Positions 24,330-33,131 of a DNA stretch of 45,442 nucleotides are shown one piece after another. The DNA comes from Candidatus Howiella intestinavium. GTDB taxonomy: Bacteria > Bacillota > Clostridia > Oscillospirales > Acutalibacteraceae. A program made the position numbers and the translations under genes. The notes beneath the pieces are model-generated. The model searched no databases. It saw only the letters and a list, made by a program, of their open reading frames with translations, and was not told where the DNA came from. The DNA lies in the NCBI GenBank assembly GCA_904420585.1, contig CAJFVX010000007.1:1-45442 (forward strand), in the 5' to 3' direction. Each line of letters starts with the position of its first letter. Position 1 is the first letter of the stretch.

Positions 24330-26105
24330 ATGTCCAAAAATGTTATATTCGGTATCAACGGCCCGGTGGTCACCGTGGCCGGCACCAGGGACTTTTCCAT
24401 GCAGGAAATGGTCTATGTGGGCGAAGAGAAGCTGGTGGGCGAGGTCATCGGCGTCAACGAGCAGCTGACCACCATCCAGGTCTATGAGGTCACAACCGGC
24501 CTGCATCCCGGCGAACCGGTGGAGCCCACCGGCTCCCCCATGTCGGTGACCCTGGGACCGGGTATCCTCTCCAATATATTCGACGGCATCGAGCGCCCCC
24601 TGGGGGACATCGCCGAGAAGTCCGGCGCCTTTATCGCCCGGGGCAGCGACGTGGCCCCGCTGGACACCCAAAAGCTCTGGGATGTGACCCTGACCGTTAA
24701 GGTGGGCGACCAGCTGACCGGCGGCGACATCTACGCCGAATGCCCCGAGACGGCCAGCATCGTCCATAAGGTCATGGTGCCCCCCGGCGTATCCGGCAAG
24801 GTGACCTTTACGGTGAAAAACGGCCAGTACCGCATCGACGACCGGGTGGCCGAACTGGAGGACGAGCAGGGCAATAAAATCCCCCTGACCCTCTGCCAGA
24901 AGTGGCCCATCCGCAACCCCCGCCCCTTTAAGGAGCGGCTGGCCTGCACCGTGCCCCTTATCACCGGCCAGCGGGTTATCGACACCATGCTCCCCATCGC
25001 CAAGGGCGGCACCGCCGCCATCCCCGGGGGCTTCGGCACCGGCAAGACCATGACCCAGCACCAGCTGGCCAAGTGGTGCAACGCCGACATCATCATCTAT
25101 GTGGGCTGCGGCGAGCGGGGCAACGAAATGACCCAGGTGCTGGACGAGTTCGGCGAGCTTATCGACCCCCGTTCGGGCCGCAAGCTGACCGACCGCACCG
25201 TCCTTATCGCCAACACCTCCAACATGCCGGTGGCCGCCCGCGAGGCCTCCATCTACACCGGCATCACCTTGGCGGAGTACTACCGGGATATGGGGTACGA
25301 CGTGGCCATGATGGCCGACTCCACCTCCCGCTGGGCCGAGGCCCTGCGCGAGATTTCCGGCCGCCTGGAGGAAATGCCCGCCGAGGAAGGCTTCCCGGCC
25401 TATCTGCCCTCCCGTTTGTCCGAATTCTACGAGCGGGCCGGCCGGGTGGAAGCTTTAAACGGCAAGGAGGGTTCGGTGACGGTTATCGGCGCCGTATCCC
25501 CCCAGGGCTCTGACTTCTCCGAGCCGGTGACCCAGAACACCAAGCGGTTCACCCGGGTCTTCTGGGCCCTGGATAAGTCCCTGGCCTACGCCCGGCACTA
25601 CCCCGCCATCAACTGGACCACCAGCTACAGCGAGTACGACGTGGATCTGGCCCGGTATCTGGAGGAAAATGTCGACCCCGACTTTATGAAATACCGTTCC
25701 CGGATGATGGCCATTCTCCGGGAGGAAAGCTCCCTGATGGAAATTGTCAAGCTCATCGGCGCCGACGTGCTGCCCGACGACCAGAAGCTGACCATCGACG
25801 TGGCCCGGGTCATCCGGGTGGGCTTTTTGCAGCAGAATGCCTACCACGCCGACGATACCTATGTGCCCCTGTCCAAGCAATTTTTGATGATGAAGGTCAT
25901 CCTCCGGCTCTACGACAAGGGGCGGCAGCTCATCGCCGCCGGCATACCGGTGGGACGGGTTACCGAATCGGGCTTATATGAAAAGCTGATTAAGATGAAG
26001 TACGATATCCCCAACGACAAGCCCGAGATTTTCGACGACTATCTGAAGGAAATCGACCAGGTTATGGACGGCCTTCTGCAGACGGGGACGGCAGCCGCCC
26101 GGTAA
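24330..26105 (+). CDS. ntpA: V-type ATPase catalytic subunit A
   Basis: A 591-residue ATP-hydrolysing subunit; three copies alternate with B in the head. The Walker A motif GGFGTGKT lies at about 233-240 and ISGRLEEMPAEEGFPAYL gives the adenine-contacting loop; MVPPGVSGKV sits in the large non-homologous insert (about 150-200) characteristic of V-type A. The next block LTGMPVAA-type motif (ANTSNMPVAAREASIYTG) is also intact. Catalytic Lys and Arg contacts are present by eye. The start has CAGGAGG ideally placed. It follows E after 111 bases and precedes B after 40. Confidence 0.96.
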   Translation: MSKNVIFGINGPVVTVAGTRDFSMQEMVYVGEEKLVGEVIGVNEQLTTIQVYEVTTGLHPGEPVEPTGSPMSVTLGPGILSNIFDGIERPLGDIAEKSGAFIARGSDVAPLDTQKLWDVTLTVKVGDQLTGGDIYAECPETASIVHKVMVPPGVSGKVTFTVKNGQYRIDDRVAELEDEQGNKIPLTLCQKWPIRNPRPFKERLACTVPLITGQRVIDTMLPIAKGGTAAIPGGFGTGKTMTQHQLAKWCNADIIIYVGCGERGNEMTQVLDEFGELIDPRSGRKLTDRTVLIANTSNMPVAAREASIYTGITLAEYYRDMGYDVAMMADSTSRWAEALREISGRLEEMPAEEGFPAYLPSRLSEFYERAGRVEALNGKEGSVTVIGAVSPQGSDFSEPVTQNTKRFTRVFWALDKSLAYARHYPAINWTTSYSEYDVDLARYLEENVDPDFMKYRSRMMAILREESSLMEIVKLIGADVLPDDQKLTIDVARVIRVGFLQQNAYHADDTYVPLSKQFLMMKVILRLYDKGRQLIAAGIPVGRVTESGLYEKLIKMKYDIPNDKPEIFDDYLKEIDQVMDGLLQTGTAAAR

Positions 26106-26145
26106 GGCTTTTTTACGGAACAATCCGGCGTAAAGGACTGATGGT

Positions 26146-27555
26146 ATGATTATTGAACATGTAGGTTTACAGGATATTTCCGGCTCCCTGGTGGTGCTGG
26201 ACGGTGTAACCGACGCCACCTTTGAGGAAATCGTGGAGCTGCGCCTGGAGAACGGCACCACCCGCACCGGCCGTATCGTCCAAATCGACGGCGACCGGGT
26301 GGTCATCCAGGTATTCGAGGGCACCCGTTCCCTCTCCCTGACCAATACCCGCACGGTGCTCACCGGCCATCCCATGGAGCTGGCCCTCTCCCCCGAAATC
26401 CTGGGCCGGATTTTCGACGGCGCCGGCCGCCCCAAGGACGGGCTGGGGGAAATCTTCCCCGAGGTCTCCCGGGACGTCAACGGCCTGCCCATCAACCCCG
26501 TATCCCGGGTCTATCCCCGGAACTACATCTCCACCGGCATCTCCTCCATCGACTGCCTGTGCACCCTCATCCGGGGCCAGAAGCTGCCTATCTTCTCCGG
26601 CTCGGGTATGAAGCACAACGAGCTGGCGGTACAGATTGTGCGGCAGGCCAAAATCGCCGATGAGGAAGGGGCCGACTTCGCCATCGTCTTCGCCGCCATG
26701 GGCGTCAAGAACGACGTGGCCGACTACTTCCGCCGTTCCTTTGAGTCCACCGGCGTGCTGGAGCGGGTGGTCATGTTCCTGAACCTCTCCAACGACCCCA
26801 TTATCGAGCGTACCATCACCCCCCTGTGCGCCCTGACGGCCGCCGAGTACCTGGCCTTTGACAAGGGCATGCACATCCTGGTGGTTATGACCGATATGAC
26901 CTCCTACTGCGAGGCCCTGCGGGAGTTCTCCTCCTCCAAGGGGGAAATCCCCGGACGGAAGGGCTATCCCGGCTACCTCTATTCCAACCTGGCCGCCCTG
27001 TACGAACGGGCGGGCATGATTAAGGGCAAAAAGGGCTCGGTGACCCAGATTCCCATCCTGACCATGCCCAATGACGACATCACCCATCCGGTGCCCGACT
27101 TAACCGGCTACATAACCGAGGGCCAGATCGTGCTGGACCGCTCGCTGGACGGCCTTGGCATCTATCCCCCGGTGAGCGTGCTGCCCAGCCTGTCCCGTCT
27201 GATGAAGGACGGCATCGGCGAGGGGTACACCCGGGCCGACCACGCCCCCCTGTCCAACCAGCTTTTCGCGGCCTACGCCAAGGTGCAGGATGCCCGGGCC
27301 CTGGCCTCGGTCATCGGCGAGGACGAACTGTCCCCCACCGACAAGAAGTACATCGAATTCGGCCGGCGGTTTGAAAACCGCTTTTTGTCCCAGCGCTCCA
27401 CCGAGAACCGCACCATTGAACAGACCCTGAACCTGGGCTGGGAGCTGCTCTCCACCCTTCCCCGGGAGGAGCTGGATCGGGTGGACGACGACCTGCTGGA
27501 TAAGTACTACCGTCCCGCCGGGGATACGGCCGCGCCGGAAACGACGGCGGAATAA
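26146..27555 (+). CDS. ntpB: V-type ATPase regulatory subunit B
   Basis: A 469-residue non-catalytic partner of [24 protein letters not shown] is a B-subunit hallmark; the P-loop position reads [14 protein letters not shown], without the GKT of active sites, as expected. [21 protein letters not shown] is the family signature. The C-terminal domain has [16 protein letters not shown]. The start ATG is 40 bases after A with AAAGGACTG as site. Length equals the usual 455-475. Confidence 0.96.
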   Translation: MIIEHVGLQDISGSLVVLDGVTDATFEEIVELRLENGTTRTGRIVQIDGDRVVIQVFEGTRSLSLTNTRTVLTGHPMELALSPEILGRIFDGAGRPKDGLGEIFPEVSRDVNGLPINPVSRVYPRNYISTGISSIDCLCTLIRGQKLPIFSGSGMKHNELAVQIVRQAKIADEEGADFAIVFAAMGVKNDVADYFRRSFESTGVLERVVMFLNLSNDPIIERTITPLCALTAAEYLAFDKGMHILVVMTDMTSYCEALREFSSSKGEIPGRKGYPGYLYSNLAALYERAGMIKGKKGSVTQIPILTMPNDDITHPVPDLTGYITEGQIVLDRSLDGLGIYPPVSVLPSLSRLMKDGIGEGYTRADHAPLSNQLFAAYAKVQDARALASVIGEDELSPTDKKYIEFGRRFENRFLSQRSTENRTIEQTLNLGWELLSTLPREELDRVDDDLLDKYYRPAGDTAAPETTAE

Positions 27556-27593
27556 GCCCTTGTCCCTAACCCATTCCATGGAGGTGAGCCGAT

Positions 27594-28208
27594 TTGGCCG
27601 AGCAGGTATTTCCCACCAAAGGCAACCTGATTAAAATTAAAAAATCCCTGGAGCTGGCCCGCACCGGCTTTGACCTGCTGGACCGCAAGCGGAATATCTT
27701 AGTCCGGGAAACCATGGCCCTTATCGACACGGCCAAGGAGATCCAGAGCCTTATCAACACCACCTACGCCAAGGCTTACGAGGCCCTGCAGGCCGCCAAC
27801 GTCACCCTGGGGATTGTGGACGAAATCGCGGCGGGCATACCCGTGGAAAACGGCGTGTCCATCTCCTACCGCAGCGTCATGGGTGTGGAAATCCCGTCGG
27901 TGACCCTGGACGCCAATCCCCGGAAGAACTACTTCGGCTACCAGCGCACCAGCATGCAGCTGGACGAGGCCTACGCCCGGTTCGACGACGTCAAGCGCCT
28001 GACCGCCCGGCTGGCCGAGATTGAAAACAGCGTCTATCGTTTGGCCCAGGGCATCCGCAAGACCCAGAAGCGGGCCAACGCCTTGAAGAATATCATCATC
28101 CCCCGGTTCGACGGACAGGTGAAATTCATCTCCGACGCCCTGGAGGAGAAGGAGCGGGAGGAATTCTCCCGGCTGAAGGTGATAAAGAAGACCTTGGATA
28201 AGCAATAG
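27594..28208 (+). CDS. ntpD: V-type ATPase subunit D, central rotor shaft
   Basis: A 204-residue coiled-coil shaft. FPTKGNLIKIKKSLELARTGFDLLDRKRNILVRE opens the first long helix, with TQKRANALKNIIIPRFDGQVKFI in the returning helix, both typical of subunit D. TTG start with GGAGGTGAG seven or so bases upstream. It is the last gene of the operon and is followed by the terminator at 28245. With this gene all expected V1 and Vo subunits are present. Confidence 0.95.
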   Translation: MAEQVFPTKGNLIKIKKSLELARTGFDLLDRKRNILVRETMALIDTAKEIQSLINTTYAKAYEALQAANVTLGIVDEIAAGIPVENGVSISYRSVMGVEIPSVTLDANPRKNYFGYQRTSMQLDEAYARFDDVKRLTARLAEIENSVYRLAQGIRKTQKRANALKNIIIPRFDGQVKFISDALEEKEREEFSRLKVIKKTLDKQ

Positions 28209-28244
28209 GCGGTTTTTACAGGCGCAAAAATCAGTATCCATAGA

Positions 28245-28280
28245 AAAAAGATCCGGTGGAATATTCCGCCGGATCTTTTT
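28245..28280. terminator. bidirectional terminator after the V-ATPase operon
   Basis: 17-bp stem (28245-28261 with 28264-28280, one G-T wobble), loop TA; AAAAA on the left and TTTTT on the right, also able to end the convergent PepSY gene. Confidence 0.93.
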
Positions 28281-28292
28281 CTATATGCTTTA

Positions 28293-28928
28293 TCAGTCAA
28301 ATACCGATTCCTGTTCCCAGGAGATAAAGTCGCCAGTGCCTGCGTCGATTTCAAAATCATACTCCATCTGCTGGTAGACGATTTTCCCCTCATAGATAAG
28401 CCGGCCATTGTCCTGCTCCAGATGCATGTAGATATGTTGGTCGGCAGCTCCCGGCACTCTGGCAAGGGCAGCCGCTCGGGCGTCGGCCTCCGCATAGGTA
28501 GCCGCAGAAGTCATGGAGGTATAGAAATCGTCTTCTATATCGTAGTCCGCCTGGAGGATCTGCCCGTCGGAAACCCGGATTTCATAGTCGTATTCCTGGT
28601 TTCCCACATAAAATTCCACATTGTAGATGTCGGCGCCATCGTCCCTTTCCTGCCTAATACGCAGACCAGTCAAATCCTCCTCTTTTACCTTAGCATGCTC
28701 CAGGGCAATGCCCTTGGCCTCGTCCTCAGTGATGCCGTCAGCCGTCTGCCCCACAGAAGCCGGCGCGGACGTGGAGGCATTCTCTCCCCCGGCCGCCTGG
28801 GAAGGGCTCTGGGACTGGGTGGACGCCGGCGCGCTTTCGGAACCGCCGCCGATATGGATGGTGCAGCCGGACAGCGCCGCCAGAAGCACCGCACAAACCA
28901 AAGCCGCAGCAAAAATACGCTTATTCAT
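28293..28928 (-). CDS. PepSY-domain lipoprotein
   Basis: A 211-residue exported lipoprotein: MNKRIFAAALVCAVLLAALSGC with lipobox LSGC, then a low-complexity Ser/Ala/Gln/Pro linker (about 28-62), then two PepSY domains, ITEDEAKGIALEHAKV (about 66 on) with DYEIRVSDGQILQADYD, and TYAEADARAAALARV with YDFEIDAGTGDFISWE. PepSY domains often inhibit proteases or sense the envelope. The gene converges on the V-ATPase operon and is separated from it by a shared terminator. The segment 28929-29032 upstream is AT-rich; no convincing promoter was seen. Confidence 0.88.
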   Translation of the reverse strand: MNKRIFAAALVCAVLLAALSGCTIHIGGGSESAPASTQSQSPSQAAGGENASTSAPASVGQTADGITEDEAKGIALEHAKVKEEDLTGLRIRQERDDGADIYNVEFYVGNQEYDYEIRVSDGQILQADYDIEDDFYTSMTSAATYAEADARAAALARVPGAADQHIYMHLEQDNGRLIYEGKIVYQQMEYDFEIDAGTGDFISWEQESVFD

Positions 28929-29032
28929 ATATCTGTCTCCTTATCTTTCTGTATTTTATCCCGCAGAAAGGGGATCACCTTATTTTACGCCATCCAGCGC
29001 AGTCCTATACGGCGACAAAAGGCCAGCAGCAC

Positions 29033-29067
29033 AAAGGGGGCGCAGGCTCCCGCCTGTGCCCCCCTTT
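29033..29067 (-). terminator. probable terminator after the SipW-class gene pair
   Basis: Stem 29033-29047 with 29052-29067 (about 14 bp with one G-T wobble and one bulge), loop TCCC, AAA/TTT ends. It lies 28 bases after the stop of the downstream SipW-class gene. The T-run is short. Confidence 0.6.
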
Positions 29068-29094
29068 CTATGGTGCGTATAATCCGGTTGGGGT

Positions 29095-30741
29095 CTACTG
29101 CTGCACCCGGCCATTGACGGTAACATAGCCGCCGCCGTAAATCACCGGTTTCACCTCGGGATCGGCAGGCTGGATAACGGTAGCGCTGTCATAGTTAAAG
29201 GTGACGCCCAGTTCTTCTGTGGCGTTGCCGTACAGATACACCGTCTTGGCCCCGTCGGCATCCGCCGTAATGCGGGTATTTTCCACTGTGCAGACGGTGG
29301 GGTACTGATACGCATTGGAAGCGCGGTTGCCCAGCAGCAGGGTGGCAAAAGGCATCCCGTTGCCGCTGGCCCAGTCGCTGCCCATATATGCATCTTCACT
29401 GTCGCCTTCAATCGTATACGGCCGGGACAGCACGGAATCCTTGATAGTAGCCGTACCGCCGCGGACAACCACTGCATTGCGCTCGCCGACGATAGTGGAA
29501 TTTTCAATGTACAGGCTGCCGGGGACATTCATGAGAACGGTCGCGCTGGTGCATCCGTCTCCGTAACTGGCTTCCAGGTAGGAATTGATAATGCGGATAT
29601 TGACATTGTGGTTATCCGCGCTGCCGGCGTTGGTGCCGATGGCGAAGATGGGCGCCGTAATGGTAGAGTTGACAACCTCCACCGTAGCATCCTGGCCCTG
29701 AGCGAATATGCCGGTACCTTTTGTGCTGTAATCCACATTTGTGAGGGTTACGGTACTGCCGGCAACCGCCTGGATTGCGGACTTGCTGGGGTCGGGCATC
29801 GTATCTGCTACAACCAGTTCGCCGCCGGAAATATTCAGGGTTTCGCCACCTTCCACAACCAGGCTACCCGTAGAGGTGGAAGTTAGCGTATTGCCGTTGA
29901 GAACGATGTTGGTCTCGCCCGACGGGCTCTGGGGAATAACATTCACGGTGATATCCTCCGTCAAGGAAGCCGTCTTGCCCTCGCTGATGGCCTGCTCCAA
30001 ACCTTCAGCAGTGCTTACTTCTTCCCAGGCAGCCGCGTCATACTGAGCGTCGCCGAAGCCGTCCGTCTCATAAGGCGTCTGGGTGGCGATGAGGTTGATA
30101 CCCAGGCTGATTTCCGGCGCAGCAGCGTCGGAAGCATGATTGGCCTCGTTGCCCACTGTTTCGGGCATATATACAATCAGGGCAATGTACTTTTCAGCGG
30201 GATATTCCGCATCAGCTGCGGTAGCGGGATACATGATGTTTTCCACAGAATAGCCAGCATTCAGGGCATAAGATGTAGCGCTCTCCAGGGCCGCCTCAGC
30301 CCCGGCGCGGTCATAGGGGGTAATCGCGCCGTCGGCCGCCGTCAGATCTACCACGGCAAACTCCAGGTAATCCGAGAGCCGCAGTTCCTCGCCCGTTACG
30401 CTGGTGGATATCACAGTATCGGTGGCGTTCATATTCAGCTGATATTTCAACGCCAGGCTGCCCAGGTTTTCCACCTTCAGATAGGCAACCTCCATATAGC
30501 CGGGCTCCCAAAGGGCGCCTTCCTTAAACAGATTGGTATCCGTCTCCACATCGGCCCATGTGGTTCCGTCGGTGGTGTACTGCAGGTTGATATCCAGATT
30601 TCCTGCAACGATCCGGTTGTTGCCGCTGGTTACACTGTCGGTAAACCAGGCGAAGGTGGAACCCAGCAGCAAGGCGCAGCTGACTGCTAAAGACAGCCCG
30701 CTGGCAATGAGGGAACGCCGTGTGCTTTTCGAGTTGCTCAT
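29095..30741 (-). CDS. secreted SipW-class protein with a TasA-like domain and beta-helix C-terminus
   Basis: A 548-residue exported protein. The signal region ends with GSTFAWFTDSV, the hallmark of SipW-dependent signal peptides, as in TasA and camelysin. Residues about 35-245 form the TasA/CalY-like sandwich domain (NNRIVAGNLDINLQY; EPGYMEVAYLKVENLGSLALKY). After about 250 short repeating strands such as TLNISGGELVVADT, VTLTNVDYSTKGTG and NIRIINSYLE suggest a right-handed parallel beta-helix. No sortase motif. A paralogue lies upstream (30956-32977) with a similar 5' untranslated region; no sipW-type peptidase is in the window. Possible role: a surface or matrix fibre component; unproven. 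Confidence 0.82.
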   Translation of the reverse strand: MSNSKSTRRSLIASGLSLAVSCALLLGSTFAWFTDSVTSGNNRIVAGNLDINLQYTTDGTTWADVETDTNLFKEGALWEPGYMEVAYLKVENLGSLALKYQLNMNATDTVISTSVTGEELRLSDYLEFAVVDLTAADGAITPYDRAGAEAALESATSYALNAGYSVENIMYPATAADAEYPAEKYIALIVYMPETVGNEANHASDAAAPEISLGINLIATQTPYETDGFGDAQYDAAAWEEVSTAEGLEQAISEGKTASLTEDITVNVIPQSPSGETNIVLNGNTLTSTSTGSLVVEGGETLNISGGELVVADTMPDPSKSAIQAVAGSTVTLTNVDYSTKGTGIFAQGQDATVEVVNSTITAPIFAIGTNAGSADNHNVNIRIINSYLEASYGDGCTSATVLMNVPGSLYIENSTIVGERNAVVVRGGTATIKDSVLSRPYTIEGDSEDAYMGSDWASGNGMPFATLLLGNRASNAYQYPTVCTVENTRITADADGAKTVYLYGNATEELGVTFNYDSATVIQPADPEVKPVIYGGGYVTVNGRVQQ

Positions 30742-30955
30742 GCTTTGTCACTCCTGTGTATTTTGTCGGCATATGTGGGATACAGAATATCTTAACCGCC
30801 ATGCCGCCAGACGGATAAGGCATGGAAACCGGCCGGTAGCTTTCCCACCCACAGCCTTTGCCGGCCCGGGCCGGAGAAGGACGGCCTTTCGTCTGAAACG
30901 GGGACTATCCCGCCGCTCCGGACGGAGAGCAGGATACTCCTATAAAACCTATCTC

Positions 30956-32977
30956 TTATTCGGCGGTAACGGTGTAGACGCCGTCGGCTGTCTCGGTAGC
31001 CACATAGCCGGCCGGGACAAAAGCCTTAAACTCTTCCAGAGTCAGGCCCGTGTTCATAAAGGTGCCGCCCTTGATGGTCAGGGTAGCACCGCCGTCTTCC
31101 ACCGGCTTAACCACCTGGCCGCCACGTTGGCAATACACTTCGATTTTGCCGTCCACCGTGCCGGTCATGGTCTCGTCGAAGGTGATGGAGGTGCCTTCAT
31201 CTTCGTAGCCGGTACCCTCCCAGTGCATGACGTCCAGGGCGATTTTGCCGGCAGGCGCGATAATATCGGTGTCGCCTTTAATCACCACATCGCCGCAGTT
31301 GCTGGAAATGATATAGCCGCAATTGCTGCTGGAGGTGCCGTCCAGGGTGACGTCCTCCAGGGTCAGGTCGCTGTAATTCTGTACCAGTATCTGCACAGTG
31401 CTGGACGACGGTTTATAAGTACCGTTCTTCAGGGTAACCATGGAACCCTGCAGCAGCTGCATCCCGTTGGTCTCCGTCCCGGCCGAACCCACCGGCTGGG
31501 CTACCGACACGGTGTTGCCGCCAAAATCCACCTTTAGAGAATTGCCGTTGGCCGTTTTAATTCCTGTGACATCCGCAACATCCTGGGCGATTTGAATGCT
31601 TACATCCTTATTGCCCGCCACAGCTACATCCTGTAAAGCATCAGCTAAGCCATCCCTGCTGATGACCGGGGTTGTATCCGCCGGAGTGACGATATAGGTA
31701 TTCTCGGCTACTTGGGTGGACTGATAGCCGGCCGCTACAAAAGTGCCTCCCAGGTTATCGTCGCCATCCGCCGGGTTACGGCCCTGGAAGGTGCCGCCGG
31801 TTACGGTGATGGTGCCCGGATTGCCGTTGGAAACATTCAAGGTCAAGGGGGCGCCGTCGCCATAGGCATAGTCCTCCGTGCTGTTGTTAACAAAGGTGCC
31901 ACCGGTAATGGTCACCGTGCCGCCGTACATGGCATAGACACAGGATTCATTGGGGGTATCTACCTGAATGGTGCCCTCTTGGATAATCAACTCACCGCCC
32001 ATGGCACTGACGGGCACAACATCATCCGAAGCATCCGTAGCGTCAATGACGCCATCGCCGGTGATGGTCAGTTTTCCACCTGCATTTACACGGATGGGGG
32101 TAGTATTAAGATCCGCATTATCAGGGATGGTAATGGTCTTGCCGTTCAGTTCCAGGACAATCTCCTTATCCAGAGCCAGCTGCTGTTCCAGAGAGAAGTC
32201 GGCGTTCAGCCCGATGATATCGCCATCCTGCGCATTTTCAATGGCCGTCATCAGCGCAGCCGTATCGGCCACATACACATCGGCGTAAGCAGCGTCGGCG
32301 TCGTACTGATCGTTGCCGAAGCCGTCGGTCTCATAGGGGGTCTGGGTGGCCGTCAGGTTGACGCCCAGGTCGATTTGAGGCTGAGCAGCATCGGCTGCAT
32401 AGTTGGCCTCGTTGCCTACCGTTTCGGGCATATACACTACCAGGGTCACATATTCTTCCGACGTTCCTTTCCCATCGGGATACAGCACGCCGGTTTCATT
32501 GACATCCAGCGCCGCGATGGAGGTGGGGCCGGCCGCCTCAGCCGCCGCCACGGCTTCCGCGCCGGTGGCGTAGATCTGCTCGCCATCGATGACGGCGAAC
32601 TGGATGTAATCCGAGAGCTTGAAGGGATCCCCGTTAACATTGACGCTCTCCGTCTCGTTCACGATGTTCACCGACAGCCGGTATTCCAGCGCCAGGCTGC
32701 CCAGGTTCTTCACCTTCAGGTTGACCGCCTCAGCATAGCCCGGCTCCCAAAGGGCGTTGTCTTTGAACAGGTTGGTATCCTTCTGCACGGATGCATAGGT
32801 TTCGCCCGTCTTGTACAGCAGATCCACATCCAGCTCACCAGAAGCGATCCGGTTGTTGCTGTTTACCACACTGTCGGTAAACCAGGCGAAGGTGGAACCC
32901 AACAGCAAAGCGCAGCTGACCGCCAGGGACAGCCCGCTGACGATGAGGGAACGCTTTGTGTTCTTCGCGTTGCTCAT
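30956..32977 (-). CDS. secreted SipW-class protein with a TasA-like domain and long beta-helix C-terminus (paralogue)
   Basis: A 673-residue paralogue of the next gene. The first 240 residues share the signal peptide (GSTFAWFTDSV), EPGYAEAVNLKVKNLGSLALEY, YMPETVGNEANYAADAAQP and ATQTPYETDGFGNDQYDA, then diverge. The rest is rich in strand repeats (GKLTITGDGVIDA, GGTVTITGGTFVNNS, GTITVTGGTFQ, ATLTIKGGTFMNTG), a parallel beta-helix pattern with a Gly/Thr cadence. The last 25 residues (LEEFKAFVPAGYVATETADGVYTV) resemble a domain common at the ends of such clostridial proteins. Promoter at 33064-33092. The pair may be one transcript, since no promoter or terminator is clear in the 214-base gap. 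Confidence 0.82.
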   Translation of the reverse strand: MSNAKNTKRSLIVSGLSLAVSCALLLGSTFAWFTDSVVNSNNRIASGELDVDLLYKTGETYASVQKDTNLFKDNALWEPGYAEAVNLKVKNLGSLALEYRLSVNIVNETESVNVNGDPFKLSDYIQFAVIDGEQIYATGAEAVAAAEAAGPTSIAALDVNETGVLYPDGKGTSEEYVTLVVYMPETVGNEANYAADAAQPQIDLGVNLTATQTPYETDGFGNDQYDADAAYADVYVADTAALMTAIENAQDGDIIGLNADFSLEQQLALDKEIVLELNGKTITIPDNADLNTTPIRVNAGGKLTITGDGVIDATDASDDVVPVSAMGGELIIQEGTIQVDTPNESCVYAMYGGTVTITGGTFVNNSTEDYAYGDGAPLTLNVSNGNPGTITVTGGTFQGRNPADGDDNLGGTFVAAGYQSTQVAENTYIVTPADTTPVISRDGLADALQDVAVAGNKDVSIQIAQDVADVTGIKTANGNSLKVDFGGNTVSVAQPVGSAGTETNGMQLLQGSMVTLKNGTYKPSSSTVQILVQNYSDLTLEDVTLDGTSSSNCGYIISSNCGDVVIKGDTDIIAPAGKIALDVMHWEGTGYEDEGTSITFDETMTGTVDGKIEVYCQRGGQVVKPVEDGGATLTIKGGTFMNTGLTLEEFKAFVPAGYVATETADGVYTVTAE

Positions 32978-33063
32978 ACTTTTTCACTCCTATGTATTTT
33001 GTCGGCATGTCTGGGAAAGCGTCCCTGCTGTGCCGCTAAGCAGGAAACGCATCTTGTAATAAA

Positions 33064-33092
33064 ATTATAACTCCTATCCAGCCGTATTGCAA
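33064..33092 (-). promoter_or_regulatory. sigma-A promoter of the SipW-class pair
   Basis: Minus-strand TTGCAA (33087-33092) and perfect TATAAT (33064-33069) with a 17-base spacer, about 80 bases upstream of the ATG at 32977. Confidence 0.85.
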
Positions 33093-33131
33093 CAAAAAAT
33101 TTTCACATTCTGTAAGGGTAGGTACCCGTTC

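Noticed and set aside
31712-33070. A 452-codon plus-strand open frame opposite the SipW-class gene
   Set aside because: High-GC codon bias creates long antisense frames; the minus-strand protein has a signal peptide and repeats, and this frame has no binding site or family pattern. The same applies to the long antisense frames at 1845-3182, 7974-9029, 33087-34856 and 36646-37737.
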